A DNA stretch of 49,505 nt from Gemmatimonadota bacterium (lineage in GTDB: Bacteria; Gemmatimonadota; Gemmatimonadetes; Gemmatimonadales; Gemmatimonadaceae): positions 1 through 49,505 of the forward strand of contig JADJNZ010000015.1 of assembly GCA_016714015.1 (NCBI GenBank), written 5' to 3'. This document shows, piece after piece, positions 1-7,729 of this stretch. Numbering within the stretch: the first letter of the stretch is position 1; the number at the start of each line of letters is the position of its first letter. The notes below the pieces were generated by a model. That model saw nothing but the letters and a program-made list of their open reading frames with translations, did not search any database and was not told where the DNA came from. The translations under genes were made by a program, and so were the position numbers.

Positions 1-447
1 AGGCGGACGACACGTCGACGCGGCCAAGGGTGTCGACGGCGAAAGTAATAGCCGCGGAGCCCGAGCGACAATGCGGCCCCGGCTCCTCTCGGCTCCACGC
101 GTCGCGCCGGGAGGTCGGGGCACGCGGAATCCAGGAGTCGTACGACTCATGCCGATTGCCGTCGCCGACACGCTCGACATCACTCAGCACATCGCTGAGG
201 CCCGACTGATGCATCCGAAGTCGAAATGCCGCGTCCTTGCTCAGGGCGAAGGCGAACGTGCCGTCGGTGCCCGTGACCGTCGAGTCCCGCGTGGTGCCCG
301 CGCTGTCGACGAGGAAGACACCCCAGCACGCCAAGATGCGCCCGCTGGATTCGTCGAGCAGGCGTCCGCTGAGTTGCGCTTGCGCCGCGACCACGTCGGG
401 TGCGGCGAGCAGGAAGAGACCTGGTACGTGGTGGATCAAGGGGAGTC
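1..447 (-). pseudogene. Secreted carboxypeptidase-regulatory-like protein with TonB-like C-terminus, frameshifted and cut by the window edge
   Basis: Read on the minus strand, the frame from about 447 down gives a hydrophobic signal-like segment (GLFLLAAPDVVAAQAQ), then LSGRLLDESSGRIL and TDGTFAFALS. This is the pattern of a carboxypeptidase regulatory-like (beta-sandwich) domain. The frame is then lost near position 150. Another frame resumes at the window edge with ITFAVDTLGRVDVSS, which resembles the TonB-C-like segment of the gene at 4987-5652 (YAIDTVGRVDP). The two therefore look like paralogues, and this copy carries at least one frameshift. No ATG is visible; candidate starts are TTG or GTG codons inside or beside the decayed attC site. 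The product would be exported. The 3' end lies outside the window, and sequencing error is possible. Confidence 0.45.
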
Positions 448-448
448 C

Positions 449-574
449 TGCTGGCGTCAGGTTATTGCGGTGGCCGTTCAACACACGGGGGGGCGGTCGC
501 CGACCTAAATTACGATGAGGCGGGACGCCCACCCGCTACCCTAGTAGGCCATCGGTCACCAACCGTCGTTAGCT
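449..574 (-). other. Decayed attC site, distal end of cassette block 1
   Basis: The right arm is intact (GGTCACCAACCGTCGTTAGC) and the inner right arm CGCCCACCCGCTACCCTAG matches the other sites. The left box has decayed to CTGGCGTCAGG where TAACGTCAGG is expected, and the left inner arm is scrambled into a G-run. The GTT of the R' box is lost, so the site should not recombine normally. It marks the downstream (left) limit of the array. Confidence 0.75.
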
Positions 575-694
575 GTAAGGGGCGCGACTTAGCGCGGCAC
601 GCCAGAATGGATTAGCGGTGGGCCGCGGATGCGACGGAGAAGGAGAACCGTTCCCATCAGGGTTGCCGTCTGTCGGCATCTCGCGCCGTGAAGG

Positions 695-1660
695 TCACTT
701 TCGCGTCAGTTTCCCGCCTTTGAACATCGGCAACTCGCGTCGGGCAACACTCTGCACTGGATCGTCCGCCCCTCGCCCGCGCTCGCCCTGACAACTGGCT
801 GAACTACTTCTTGGTGGTAGAACCGCGGATACTGACCTCGCTTTCCCAGACCAGTAGTTGGCCGTCGCAGCCGCACCCGAGACATCGGGGAAGAGAGCCC
901 CATGCTCCAGGCGCATGCTAGCGAGGTGGTGAAGTGCCGGCCTGCGCTCTGCCGCCGGCACTTCAATCCTCAGCAAATGCACGTATCGCTCGTCGGGCCT
1001 CGTGTGCAACCGAACCCACTCGTCGACCGTCACGCCATCCGGTGCGCGTGTGAAGATCCCGTCCTGAGCGATAAGTCGCGCATTGTCGTGCACGTGCGGA
1101 TCGACAAACTCCAGTACCGGCGCCCGCGACGCGCCTGAATGTCCCGCAAGTAGGCCGCGCGAAACGTCTTCGCACCAGAATCGGGACAACCCGAATACGC
1201 AGCGCATCCGAAGGTCGGCCGGTTGATGCGACTGGTAGGCAAAGTACGCCGCTACCGGTGAGGTGGACCAGTCGAGTAGAGGCGTCGCGAGCCCATAGTG
1301 CTGTCCCAGAGCCCACCAGTCGTTCTCTTGCGTCACGGAAGGCGCACCTCCCGGAAGCCGACCGCGTACGCCTCGCTGAAACCGCTTGAGGTGCGTTGAT
1401 GTCAGCTGTTCGCTAACCGCGAACCCGGACCGCGATCGAAGGCGATCCAGTGACGACTCCAGACGCCACTCGGGTCTCGCGTGTCCTCGCCACACGAATG
1501 TGTTCGGAATGATATCGAGTGCACGGAGCGCAGCGTCGAAGTGTGCGAACGAGCGGAGGCGCATGGTGAGGAAGCCCCTCCCCGTGTCCTCCAGCTCCCA
1601 TCGATCTGTCTGGATCCGCCGGGGCTGCGCATCTGTCCCTTCGGCGCGTGGTTCCGTCAT
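695..1660 (-). CDS. FRG domain protein (integron cassette gene)
   Basis: The protein (321 aa from this start) carries an FRG domain, named after its Phe-Arg-Gly-type motif. The hallmarks are FVWRGHARPEWRLESSLDRL at about residue 55 and the segment WWALGQHYGLATPLLDWSTS with PVAAYFAY at about 115-145. FRG domains are found in phage-defence and mobile contexts, but their biochemistry is not settled. The ATG at 1660 is preferred because GAGGAAG lies six to eight bases before it. The in-frame ATG at 1687 is almost at the cassette edge and has no such site. No signal peptide is seen, so the protein is probably cytoplasmic. The cassette is bounded by the sites at 449-574 and 1690-1789. The C-terminal 50 residues are low-complexity and basic. 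Confidence 0.8.
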   Translation of the reverse strand: MTEPRAEGTDAQPRRIQTDRWELEDTGRGFLTMRLRSFAHFDAALRALDIIPNTFVWRGHARPEWRLESSLDRLRSRSGFAVSEQLTSTHLKRFQRGVRGRLPGGAPSVTQENDWWALGQHYGLATPLLDWSTSPVAAYFAYQSHQPADLRMRCVFGLSRFWCEDVSRGLLAGHSGASRAPVLEFVDPHVHDNARLIAQDGIFTRAPDGVTVDEWVRLHTRPDERYVHLLRIEVPAAERRPALHHLASMRLEHGALFPDVSGAAATANYWSGKARSVSAVLPPRSSSASCQGERGRGADDPVQSVARRELPMFKGGKLTRK

Positions 1661-1689
1661 CGCTTCCTCGCGGGGTTCCTCTGCCATCC

Positions 1690-1789
1690 AGCTAACGTCA
1701 AGCGGCCGTGCGATACCTCACGGTACAAAGGAGCACGGCCGCCCACCTGCTTCCCTGACGCGGCCGTCGGTCACCAACTGCCGCTAGGT
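1690..1789 (-). other. attC site with internal deletion
   Basis: Compared with the site at 16993-17127, this one lacks about 40 bases: the left L box and the left inner arm. It jumps from TAACGTCAAG straight to CGGCCGTGCGATACC. The right box has also changed from GTTAGG to GCTAGG. The two defects make it a probable dead site. Confidence 0.85.
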
Positions 1790-1808
1790 TGCGCTCGCGC
1801 CCCGTTAA

Positions 1809-2372
1809 TCAGAGGAGCTCGAGCCGGAATCCCGGTTCGAAGCTGCCCATCTCTAGCTGCTGCTCGACGCCTTCCATGAAGAGCGCGTAGGTTGTCGCAG
1901 GCTTCTTGAAGCACGCCAGCAAACTGAATCTGCCTCGATGATGCTGCTCCATGATTGGTGCCACCACGGCGCTCAAGAGGCGGCGAATGCCGCCGACATC
2001 ATTGCGCGTGTTCTCAGTTATGAATGCGATGCGGTCATGAGACACAAAATGGGCCAGGAGAAAGCACATGACGTCCTCGTCAGTCCACGCGGTGTGCTTG
2101 ATCGGCTGGCTAGGGTAGAGCTCTGACCCCTCACCGGGTGGGACAGAGCCCTGGGTCACGAACATCTCGCCACTGGGACCCGAGCGGCGCTGGTACCAGA
2201 GGGGGACGACTTGCGACACGGTACCCGAGGCGACCCACTGGGAGAGCGCTGGTTCGATGTCTCGTCGATTGAGACACTCGTCGACACCGAGCATCGGGAT
2301 CGCACCGAGTGGCCGTGACACCCGCGAGAGGGTCTCGCGGAAGAATCCCTCAGGGTTGCAGCCGATTGCCAT
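1809..2372 (-). CDS. Cassette-encoded protein of unknown function
   Basis: This is a soluble protein of about 187 aa with no signal peptide or membrane segment. I do not recognise the family. It begins MAIGCNPEGFFRETLSR; the frame stays open further upstream only because it runs through the attC site, so the internal ATG at 2372 is chosen. The C-terminal half has amphipathic helices and conserved-looking aromatic/acidic stretches (WTDEDVMCFLLAHFVSH; FMEGVEQQLEM). It is the only gene in its cassette, on the minus strand like its neighbours, and the stop falls about 20 bases from the downstream site. Confidence 0.65.
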   Translation of the reverse strand: MAIGCNPEGFFRETLSRVSRPLGAIPMLGVDECLNRRDIEPALSQWVASGTVSQVVPLWYQRRSGPSGEMFVTQGSVPPGEGSELYPSQPIKHTAWTDEDVMCFLLAHFVSHDRIAFITENTRNDVGGIRRLLSAVVAPIMEQHHRGRFSLLACFKKPATTYALFMEGVEQQLEMGSFEPGFRLELL

Positions 2373-2395
2373 CGAGTCCGACCATCCCCTCGTCA

Positions 2396-2528
2396 ACCTA
2401 ACGTCAAGTTGTGCTGCGGCCGCTTCCGTAAAATGCGGTTGGGCGGCCGCGCGTACCTTCAGGTACGATAAAGCGCGGCCGCCCAACCGCTACCCCAGCG
2501 CGGCCATCTGCACCAACTGCCGTTAGCG
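2396..2528 (-). other. attC site (long form)
   Basis: The boxes are ACCTAAC (2396-2402) and GTTAGCG (2522-2528). The outer arms GTCAAGTTGTGC and GCACCAACTGCC enclose a near-perfect inner stem, GCGGTTGGGCGGCCGCGC with its complement, tipped by GTACC-TTCA-GGTAC. Read on the minus strand, the arm next to the first box is one base longer (GTTGGTGC against GTTGTGC). This is where attC sites carry an extrahelical base. Confidence 0.95.
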
Positions 2529-2539
2529 AGGCGGGCACC

Positions 2540-2893
2540 CTACTCGAAGTGCGCTTCACCGATCTCGATGTAGGGCGCCGAGGAGTTTGCTTGGAGCACC
2601 ACAACTCCATCTGGCCTTCGCGCGAACCGCACTCTCGCGTTCCTGCCCTCTTCAGCACAGTAACCGGCGGCAATCAAAGCTCGCGGGTAGACCCGATACA
2701 GTCCGACGCGTACCGTGCGACCGCGGCTCACCGACTGCCAGTTTAGCTCGATCTCGAAGGGGGCGTTCGCTGGAACGGGACCATGGTGAACGTCGAGGGT
2801 GTCGTGATTCGCGTTCCAGGGATGCACCTTGCCAGACGCGAGCGAAAGCCGCCGAATCAAGTGTCCGAAACGGGCATCTGGCATGTCAGGCAT
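2540..2893 (-). CDS. Cassette-encoded small protein, unknown function
   Basis: This is a 117-aa protein with no signal peptide, rich in beta-type segments (FEIELNWQSVSRGRTVRVGL; VVVLQANSSAPYIEI). I do not recognise a family. The ATG at 2893 is about 20 bases from the cassette edge at 2916, as expected for a cassette gene. This is the first cassette of block 1. The cassette start reads CGCTAGCGAGAGC on the minus strand. It pairs well with the cassette's own R'' side (GTTAGCGAGGC at 2522), which supports 2910-2916 as a real, slightly decayed, cassette boundary. Confidence 0.65.
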   Translation of the reverse strand: MPDMPDARFGHLIRRLSLASGKVHPWNANHDTLDVHHGPVPANAPFEIELNWQSVSRGRTVRVGLYRVYPRALIAAGYCAEEGRNARVRFARRPDGVVVLQANSSAPYIEIGEAHFE

Positions 2894-2909
2894 CGATGGC
2901 TGCTGCTCT

Positions 2910-2970
2910 CGCTAGCGTGTATTGGACAGACCGACCACATTCGCTCCGTCCCAGGATCATACAGGTCTGC
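2910..2970 (-). other. Boundary element A (candidate attI or divergent attC) at the head of block 1
   Basis: The sequence GTGTATTGGACAGACCGACC, followed about 25 bases later by ACAGGTCTG, is nearly repeated at 27161-27215 at the other extreme of the region. CAGACC and GGTCTG can form a short stem. The element lies exactly where an attI site, or the last attC of another family, would sit upstream of the first cassette. The homology is seen directly; the attI reading is inference. No integrase gene is next to it. Confidence 0.5.
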
Positions 2971-3022
2971 CGCATCCGTCCTCTCCGCTGCCGCAGAGAA
3001 GGTGCCATCAGGTCGACCATGC

Positions 3023-4321
3023 CTAGCGGGGCTCCCCGAAGCCCGGTGTCACACGGAACCGCGTAGCGAACTCCACATCATCCTGGTTGCGCGAGATCCC
3101 CCAGACGAGGTCCCCCCGCACGCGCAGGACTGTGGTCCGCGGCGGCACCTTCACGCGGCCGAGGAGCGCGCCGTCGGCGGAGTAGACGTCGTACGCGACC
3201 GGCTCGCGCGTGGTCAGGCGGACGGGCGTCGGTACGACATCGGTGCGCAGCGGCGGAAGCTCGCTCTCGGGGATGACCTCGGCGGGCTGCGCCACGCGCA
3301 CCCAGAGGCGACCGTCCTCGGTCACCGAGATGCTGCTGAACGGCGGCTTGGTCGCGGGGATGCCGGGGCCGGTCCAGCTGAAGCTCGGATCGGTCCGCTG
3401 TGCGTTCTGCTCGATCAGCGCGCGGCGTTCGGTCGCCTCCGTCTCGGAGACCGGCACGGCCGCGACATCGCGCATCACCTGGCGCGGCTTGGCGCCCGCA
3501 TCGACGATCGTGAAGGCGTAGCGATCCGCATACCCGCCCACGAACCCACCATCGCGCAGCAGCGTGGTGGTGATGCCCGGTGCGAACGGGATATTGAAGA
3601 GGGATCGCCTGGTGCCGTCAGGGCTGTCCACACGCAGGGCAGCCGGCTCGACGCTCGTCCACTGCGGATGCTCGACGGAATCGCGCAGCGCGCCGAGCGA
3701 ATCGAAGCGGATGAACCCGGGGATGGGGAACGGTGGACCGTTCGCGACCTCCCGGCGGCCGACCACCGCGCTCAGCGAGATGGTCCCGTCCGTGGCCACG
3801 TGCAGACCATTCACCATGAACATCCCGGTGACCGGGATCCGGAACGAGCTCTTGAAGGTGCCGTCCGGCGCATAGCGGCTGACGCGCGCGCCGGCACCGT
3901 CCCAGAGCAGCAGATCGCCACTGCTCGCGACGGCGAAGCCGTTCAGCTGGCCATACTCGCCCGGTCCCCCGCCCTTCGCGCCCACGGTGCGCAGGTACTC
4001 GCCCGTCGGCGCGTACATGCGGATGAGTCCGACCGTCTGGTCGGCATCGTAGACGAACATCGCCCCGTCGCGGCCGACCGCGATGCCGCCGATGCGACCG
4101 AACGTCAGTTCGTCAGCGCCGTCCGCCTCACCCACGGCGAGATCCACCACGAGCGTGCGGACAAGGCTGTCCGGCACGTCGCCCGTGATGCGCACGCGTG
4201 TGGTATCGCCCGTTGAATCCACGGCAGTCGTCCACGGCAACGAGGCTGTCGCGACAGATTCACCGCAGGCGCCGAGCATCAGCGCACTCATGGAGGCTGC
4301 CGCGAGCAGGACGCGCATCAT
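3023..4321 (-). CDS. 6-bladed beta-propeller lipoprotein
   Basis: This exported lipoprotein of 432 aa starts MMRVLLAAASMSALMLGACG, with lipobox LGAC. Repeated NHL/propeller-like blades follow: GRIGGIAVGRDGAMFVYD, YAPTGEYLRTVG.KGGGPGEY and LNGFAVASSGDLLLWD. The motif G-x-GPGEY is typical of the 6-bladed beta-propeller family that is abundant in Gemmatimonadota and related soil bacteria. The ATG at 4321 is followed by a second ATG at 4318, and either could be used. The frame is open for about 29 further codons upstream, but these do not fit a signal peptide. The likely place is the outer membrane or periplasm; the ligand is unknown. It stands outside the cassette arrays. Confidence 0.82.
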   Translation of the reverse strand: MMRVLLAAASMSALMLGACGESVATASLPWTTAVDSTGDTTRVRITGDVPDSLVRTLVVDLAVGEADGADELTFGRIGGIAVGRDGAMFVYDADQTVGLIRMYAPTGEYLRTVGAKGGGPGEYGQLNGFAVASSGDLLLWDGAGARVSRYAPDGTFKSSFRIPVTGMFMVNGLHVATDGTISLSAVVGRREVANGPPFPIPGFIRFDSLGALRDSVEHPQWTSVEPAALRVDSPDGTRRSLFNIPFAPGITTTLLRDGGFVGGYADRYAFTIVDAGAKPRQVMRDVAAVPVSETEATERRALIEQNAQRTDPSFSWTGPGIPATKPPFSSISVTEDGRLWVRVAQPAEVIPESELPPLRTDVVPTPVRLTTREPVAYDVYSADGALLGRVKVPPRTTVLRVRGDLVWGISRNQDDVEFATRFRVTPGFGEPR

Positions 4322-4470
4322 TCCACCGTGGACAAGGTGATGAAGCTCCGCGCATCCGCATCCCAGCCGCGGTGCCGTGGAGACCGGACGAAAGTGCATG
4401 CGGTGCACCGGGTCCGGAAGAGGCTGGCGCGCGTGCCGCTCATCGCGAGTCGACGCCTGTCTCGGTCGCT

Positions 4471-4941
4471 CTACGGCAGCGTGACCCGCGTGCCGCTGAG
4501 GGGCTCGGGCGTCGCCGGCGCCGGAGCGGGCGCCCCCGTCGCGTCAAAGACCTGCACGGTCTCGGTCGCGGTGAGGGAATCGCCTCGCACGCTGATCCGC
4601 ATCGTGAGCTCCAGGCGTCCAGCGTACTGATGCGTCGCACGGTCGGCGGAGAGCTCCACCCACTTGCCTTCGATGTGGTCGCCGCGGACTGCCCAGACGC
4701 CCTTGCCGTCGCTGTCGCTCGTGCGCGGATTGCCGGCGTCCGGATTGGCCTGATGCATGGTGCCGTCGGCGTTGAACACATACAGATGGTAGGGGAACGG
4801 CGCGTTCGGATCGTGCACCAGCCAGGTGCCGACGATCGGAGGGGCCGGGGCGGCCTCTACCCGCGGGCGGTCGCAGCCGAGTGTGCTCAGTGCGACGGCG
4901 GCGAGCACGGGGAGGACGGGGAGCCTGAGGGCTGTGCGCAT
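4471..4941 (-). CDS. Small lipoprotein, lipocalin-like
   Basis: This 156-aa protein has a clear lipoprotein signal (MRTALRLPVLPVLAAVALSTLGC) with lipobox STLGC. The mature part begins with a Pro/Ala-rich linker, then IVGTWLVHDPN, YVFNADGTMHQANPD and GKWVELSAD. Such a W-L-x-F-DGT pattern is seen in lipocalin-like small stress lipoproteins, but I cannot assign a ligand. The C-terminus ends in a Pro-rich tail. It is followed, in transcription order, by the beta-propeller gene and preceded by the TonB-like gene at 4987. The three may form one transcription unit. Confidence 0.75.
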   Translation of the reverse strand: MRTALRLPVLPVLAAVALSTLGCDRPRVEAAPAPPIVGTWLVHDPNAPFPYHLYVFNADGTMHQANPDAGNPRTSDSDGKGVWAVRGDHIEGKWVELSADRATHQYAGRLELTMRISVRGDSLTATETVQVFDATGAPAPAPATPEPLSGTRVTLP

Positions 4942-4986
4942 GACTTGGCGATGGATGTGTTGAGGGCGGTGCCGCGACCCGCTTCC

Positions 4987-5652
4987 CTAGCGGCGCCGCT
5001 GCAGCGCGAAGACGAACTCCTGCGTCGAGAAGATGCACTGCGGCGCGCCGCTGTACTGCGCGGGCTGATAGCGCAGGGCGCCGAGCGTGGTCCGGACCGA
5101 GGCGGTGAAGGCGGGGTGCGAGCTCTCGAGAACGACTGTCGTTCGCGGATCGACGCGGCCGACGGTGTCGATCGCGTATCCGACGATGACGCGGCCCTCG
5201 ATGGAATCGGTGAGCAGCTCCGGCGGGTACCGCAGCGAGGCGCCGCCCCGCAGCGGGCGGGGTTCGAGCTCGATGCCGAGTTGATCGCGCCGCGCCGACG
5301 TGAGGGTCCCGCGCGACCGGGTGAGCGCGAGGCGGAAGGGGAGGTCGAACTCCGTCGTCGCATCGAGGCGCAGCGTGTCGGTGTCGATGACCTCGAGCCC
5401 CATCCCGACGAACGAGAGCCGGTAGAGGCCGGCCGCGGCGGGCCCCATCAGGTCGAACGTCCCGTCCGCGCGCGTGCGGGTGCGCGAGATCAGCGAATCC
5501 GACGCTGACACCAGGGCGACGCCGATGCAGGCGAGGGGCTGTTCCGTCGCGCCGAAGTACACGCGGCCGCCGAGGACGCCCTGCGCGGGGGTGTCGGCGA
5601 ACGGCAGGAGGGAGCAGAGGGACAGGGCGAGCAGGGATCGTGACCTGGTCAT
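4987..5652 (-). CDS. Secreted carboxypeptidase-regulatory-like domain protein with TonB-like C-terminal domain
   Basis: This 221-aa protein has a signal peptide (MTRSRSLLALSLCSLLPFAD). A carboxypeptidase regulatory-like domain follows at about residues 25-100 (GVLGGRVYFGATEQPLACIG; RTRADGTFDLMGPAAAGLY). A TonB-C-like segment occupies about 140-215 (RYPPELLTDSIEGRVIVGYA; IDTVGRVDPRTTVV; FTASVRTTLGALRYQPAQY). This architecture is common among Gemmatimonadota cell-envelope proteins. Its ATG overlaps the stop of the upstream MmcQ/YjbR gene by four bases, so the two are translationally coupled. The fragment at 1-447 appears to be a decayed paralogue. Confidence 0.8.
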   Translation of the reverse strand: MTRSRSLLALSLCSLLPFADTPAQGVLGGRVYFGATEQPLACIGVALVSASDSLISRTRTRADGTFDLMGPAAAGLYRLSFVGMGLEVIDTDTLRLDATTEFDLPFRLALTRSRGTLTSARRDQLGIELEPRPLRGGASLRYPPELLTDSIEGRVIVGYAIDTVGRVDPRTTVVLESSHPAFTASVRTTLGALRYQPAQYSGAPQCIFSTQEFVFALQRRR

Positions 5653-6086
5653 CCGACGTCGGACCTCTTGGACGCAACGCGCTTCTTGGACGCGGTCGTC
5701 GCGCGGCGGCCGGCTGGTGGCGAGGGCGCCGGTTCACGCCCGCCCGCACACCGCCAGGCGTCGCGCAACAGGCCGCGCAGCTCCGGCACGCGCATGGTCG
5801 GGAGGTGCAGGAGCACCGCGGGATACCCGTTGTAGTGCGGCTCGGTGAAGAACCTCACCGGATCGGACTTGAGCATCAGGTCCTTCTCGCCGAGGTTCGC
5901 GACGCGGATCGCGAGGACCTTCGGGTTCGGCACCCGCGCCTTCTTGGGCGCCAGGCGCTCGAGCCAGACCCACGCGTACCCCTTGAGCTTGTCCTTCACG
6001 GGGAGCGCGAAGGCGAAGCGCCCGGTCTCCTCGACGGTGCCCGGGAGCGCCCGTGCGATGCGCCTCACGTCTGCTTGCGTGGCCAT
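5649..6086 (-). CDS. MmcQ/YjbR family protein
   Basis: This 145-aa cytoplasmic protein is of the MmcQ/YjbR type. The early segment MATQADVRRIARALPGTVEE matches the family's typical start (L..LPG..E). FAFALPVKDKLKGYAWVWLE and KSDPVRFFTEPHYNGYPAVL follow the family pattern of a single fold with double-wing-like DNA-binding topology. The C-terminal 35 residues form a Pro/Ala/Lys-rich tail that other members usually lack. The start is the ATG at 6086, and the stop overlaps the next gene's ATG (ATGA). The molecular role of the family is not firmly known. Confidence 0.8.
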   Translation of the reverse strand: MATQADVRRIARALPGTVEETGRFAFALPVKDKLKGYAWVWLERLAPKKARVPNPKVLAIRVANLGEKDLMLKSDPVRFFTEPHYNGYPAVLLHLPTMRVPELRGLLRDAWRCAGGREPAPSPPAGRRATTASKKRVASKRSDVG

Positions 6087-6149
6087 GGGTCCTCGGCTCG
6101 TGACGCACGAACTTGGCTGTGCGTGCGGGAGACCGCCAGACCCGAGGCG

Positions 6150-6179
6150 TTGGCGACGTCGGCGATCGCGCGGTATGCT
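6150..6179 (+). promoter_or_regulatory. Candidate sigma-70-type promoter of the CPBP gene
   Basis: TTGGCG, an 18-base spacer and TATGCT are followed by a short inverted sequence with GTCGAC. The stretch from about 6150 to 6215 is strikingly similar to the one before the gene at 26420 (TTACGA-17-TATGGT, then TTGACGGATAGTCGAC). Conservation between two unrelated genes supports a regulatory role. The box assignment is by eye. Confidence 0.45.
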
Positions 6180-6229
6180 TGACGGATCGTCGACCCACCC
6201 CGATCGCACTTCCTGTCCCGGAGCACCCG

Positions 6230-6935
6230 ATGACCTCACGCAGGGTCGGCGCGGCCGCGTCCTGCGCGCTGGTCGTCCTGGCGCTCGCGTCGCTACCGGT
6301 GTTGACGCGTTGGCTCGCGCAAACGCCGCCGCGCCTCACCGGGGACGCCTTCCTCGACGCGAAGATCGCCTACCAGGTCGTCTCGGCACTGATCATGATC
6401 GCCGTGGTCGCCACCGTCCGCTTCCTGGGCGCGCGCGAGCGGTTCTTGCGCGCGGGCGATGCGCGCGCCCCCGCCGGTGCGATCCGCCTGCTCGGCGTGC
6501 ACGCGGGCGAGCCATGGTCGGTCGTCGGGCGCAACTTCGCCATCATCGCCACCGCGGTCACCGCCGTCGTCGTGTGGCTGCAGGTCGCCCGCGGCCAGGA
6601 AGGCCTACTCGCGGCATTGCCGATGTCACTGCTGCTCGCGCTTCCGTTCGCCGCCGCGAACGCCGCGACCGAGGAAGGTCTCGTTCGCCTCGCGCTCCTC
6701 GAGGGAACCGTCGATGTCCTCGGTGCCCCGCGCGCCGCCATGCTGTCGGGGGGTCGTGTTCGGCACCGTTCACTACTTCGGTGTGCCAGGCGGAGCACCC
6801 GGTGTCGTACTCGCGGGCTTCCTCGGCTACGTGCTCGCTCGCTCCGTGACGGAGACGAACGGCGTGCGATGGGCGTGGTTCATCCACTTCCTGCAGGACG
6901 TCGTCATCTTCGCGCTGTTGTTCGCTGTGCGCTGA
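6230..6935 (+). pseudogene. CPBP-family intramembrane protease, one-base frameshift in a G run
   Basis: The product is a multi-pass membrane protein. The first frame starts at ATG 6230 (GGAG seven bases upstream) and gives signal/TM segments plus the first CPBP motif, NAATEEGLVRLALLEG. The reading then breaks at a run of six G at 6748-6753. The next frame continues with the second and third motifs, VVFGTVHYFG and FIHFLQD, and ends at 6935. With five G the frame would be continuous (about 235 aa), so the catalytic residues Glu-Glu, His and His are all encoded. This may be a true null allele, a phase-variable tract or a sequencing error. CPBP enzymes cleave near prenylated or membrane substrates or protect against bacteriocins; the substrate here is unknown. 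Confidence 0.75.
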
Positions 6936-7001
6936 TGGCGGCTGACGGGAGCGTCGCGGGGCCCCGAAGATGGGTGTGCGCCGATCGCTAGCGCTCAGCG
7001 C

Positions 7002-7069
7002 GCGGAACGTGTGCTTCTGCTGCGAGCGCGCCCATTAAATGCGGTTGTGGGCAGCAAGCGTCGTTAGAG
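7002..7069 (-). other. Decayed short attC, distal end of cassette block 2
   Basis: The right half (GGCAGCAAGCGTCGTTAG) and the L box GTGCTTCTGCTGCGAGCGC match the attC at 9337-9472, but the long inner stem is gone. The left box reads GCGGAAC where YCTAAC is expected, so the outer GTTRRRY is lost. This again suggests the last, unusable site of a block. The stop codon TAA of the preceding cassette gene (7064-7066) lies inside the right box. Confidence 0.7.
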
Positions 7070-7408
7070 CGCCGCGCGCGGATCGTCGTCTGCGATGTCC
7101 ACGACCGCATACCCCTCGAATCCTGGAATGCACGCGAACGCAATGGTTCGAGGCCCCAACTCAGACGCAGAAAGTGGACTCGAGAAAGGGATAGGCGATT
7201 CCTCGTACTTTCTTCGCACGGCTTCGGAAACAGCTTTCTGCTCGATTGCGCTCGTTGGCCGCTCCTCGACGATGACCCACACCTTCTCGCCATTCGACAG
7301 TACAGCTGCCTGCAGCAGACGGCTCCCGTGATCGCGTCGAGGCCCATTGTCATTCTGTAGTTGACCCGTTTCGGTGGAGCCTTACTCTCCAGTCAGGAGA
7401 ATCCATCG

Positions 7409-7729
7409 ATGCCCAAGTCCCGCAAGCCGTATCCCCCCGAATACCGCGCCAAGATCGTCGCGCTGGCCAAAGCCGGCCGGAGCGTCCACGAACTGGCGGC
7501 GGAGTTCGAAGCCTCCCATCAAACGATCCGGAACTGGATCGCGCAAGCCGCCGTCGATCGCGGCGAGCGTCCCGGTGAACTGACGAGCGCCGAACGCACC
7601 GAGCTGACGCGCTTGCGCCGTGAGAACCGGCGCCTGCAGGTGGAGCGCGACATCTTGGGAAAAGCCGCGGCCTGGTTCGCTCGGGAGACGGGCGTGATTC
7701 CGAATGCCGAGCGGTCTTCGGATTCGTGA
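7409..7729 (+). CDS. IS3-family OrfA (helix-turn-helix transposase subunit)
   Basis: This 106-aa protein has the OrfA pattern: MPKSRKPYPPEYRAKIVALA, then GRSVHELAAEFEASHQTIRNW (an HTH at about residues 22-45), and a leucine-zipper-like LTRLRRENRRLQVERDIL at about 70-90. It binds the IS ends and fuses to or pairs with OrfB. The start ATG 7409 follows AGGAGA at a good distance. The stop TGA (7727-7729) overlaps a GTG of the orfB frame (GTGA). An A-rich tract (GGGAAAAG, about 7656) upstream of the stop could serve the -1 frameshift used by this family. Confidence 0.92.
   Translation: MPKSRKPYPPEYRAKIVALAKAGRSVHELAAEFEASHQTIRNWIAQAAVDRGERPGELTSAERTELTRLRRENRRLQVERDILGKAAAWFARETGVIPNAERSSDS

Noticed and set aside
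2783..4216. Plus-strand frame of 477 codons
   Set aside because: Arg/Ala/Gly-rich shadow of the beta-propeller lipoprotein, with no start signal or domain.
7656..7729. orfA/orfB overlap in the IS3 element as a mutation
   Set aside because: This overlap is the normal programmed arrangement of the family; only the two later breaks in orfB count as damage.
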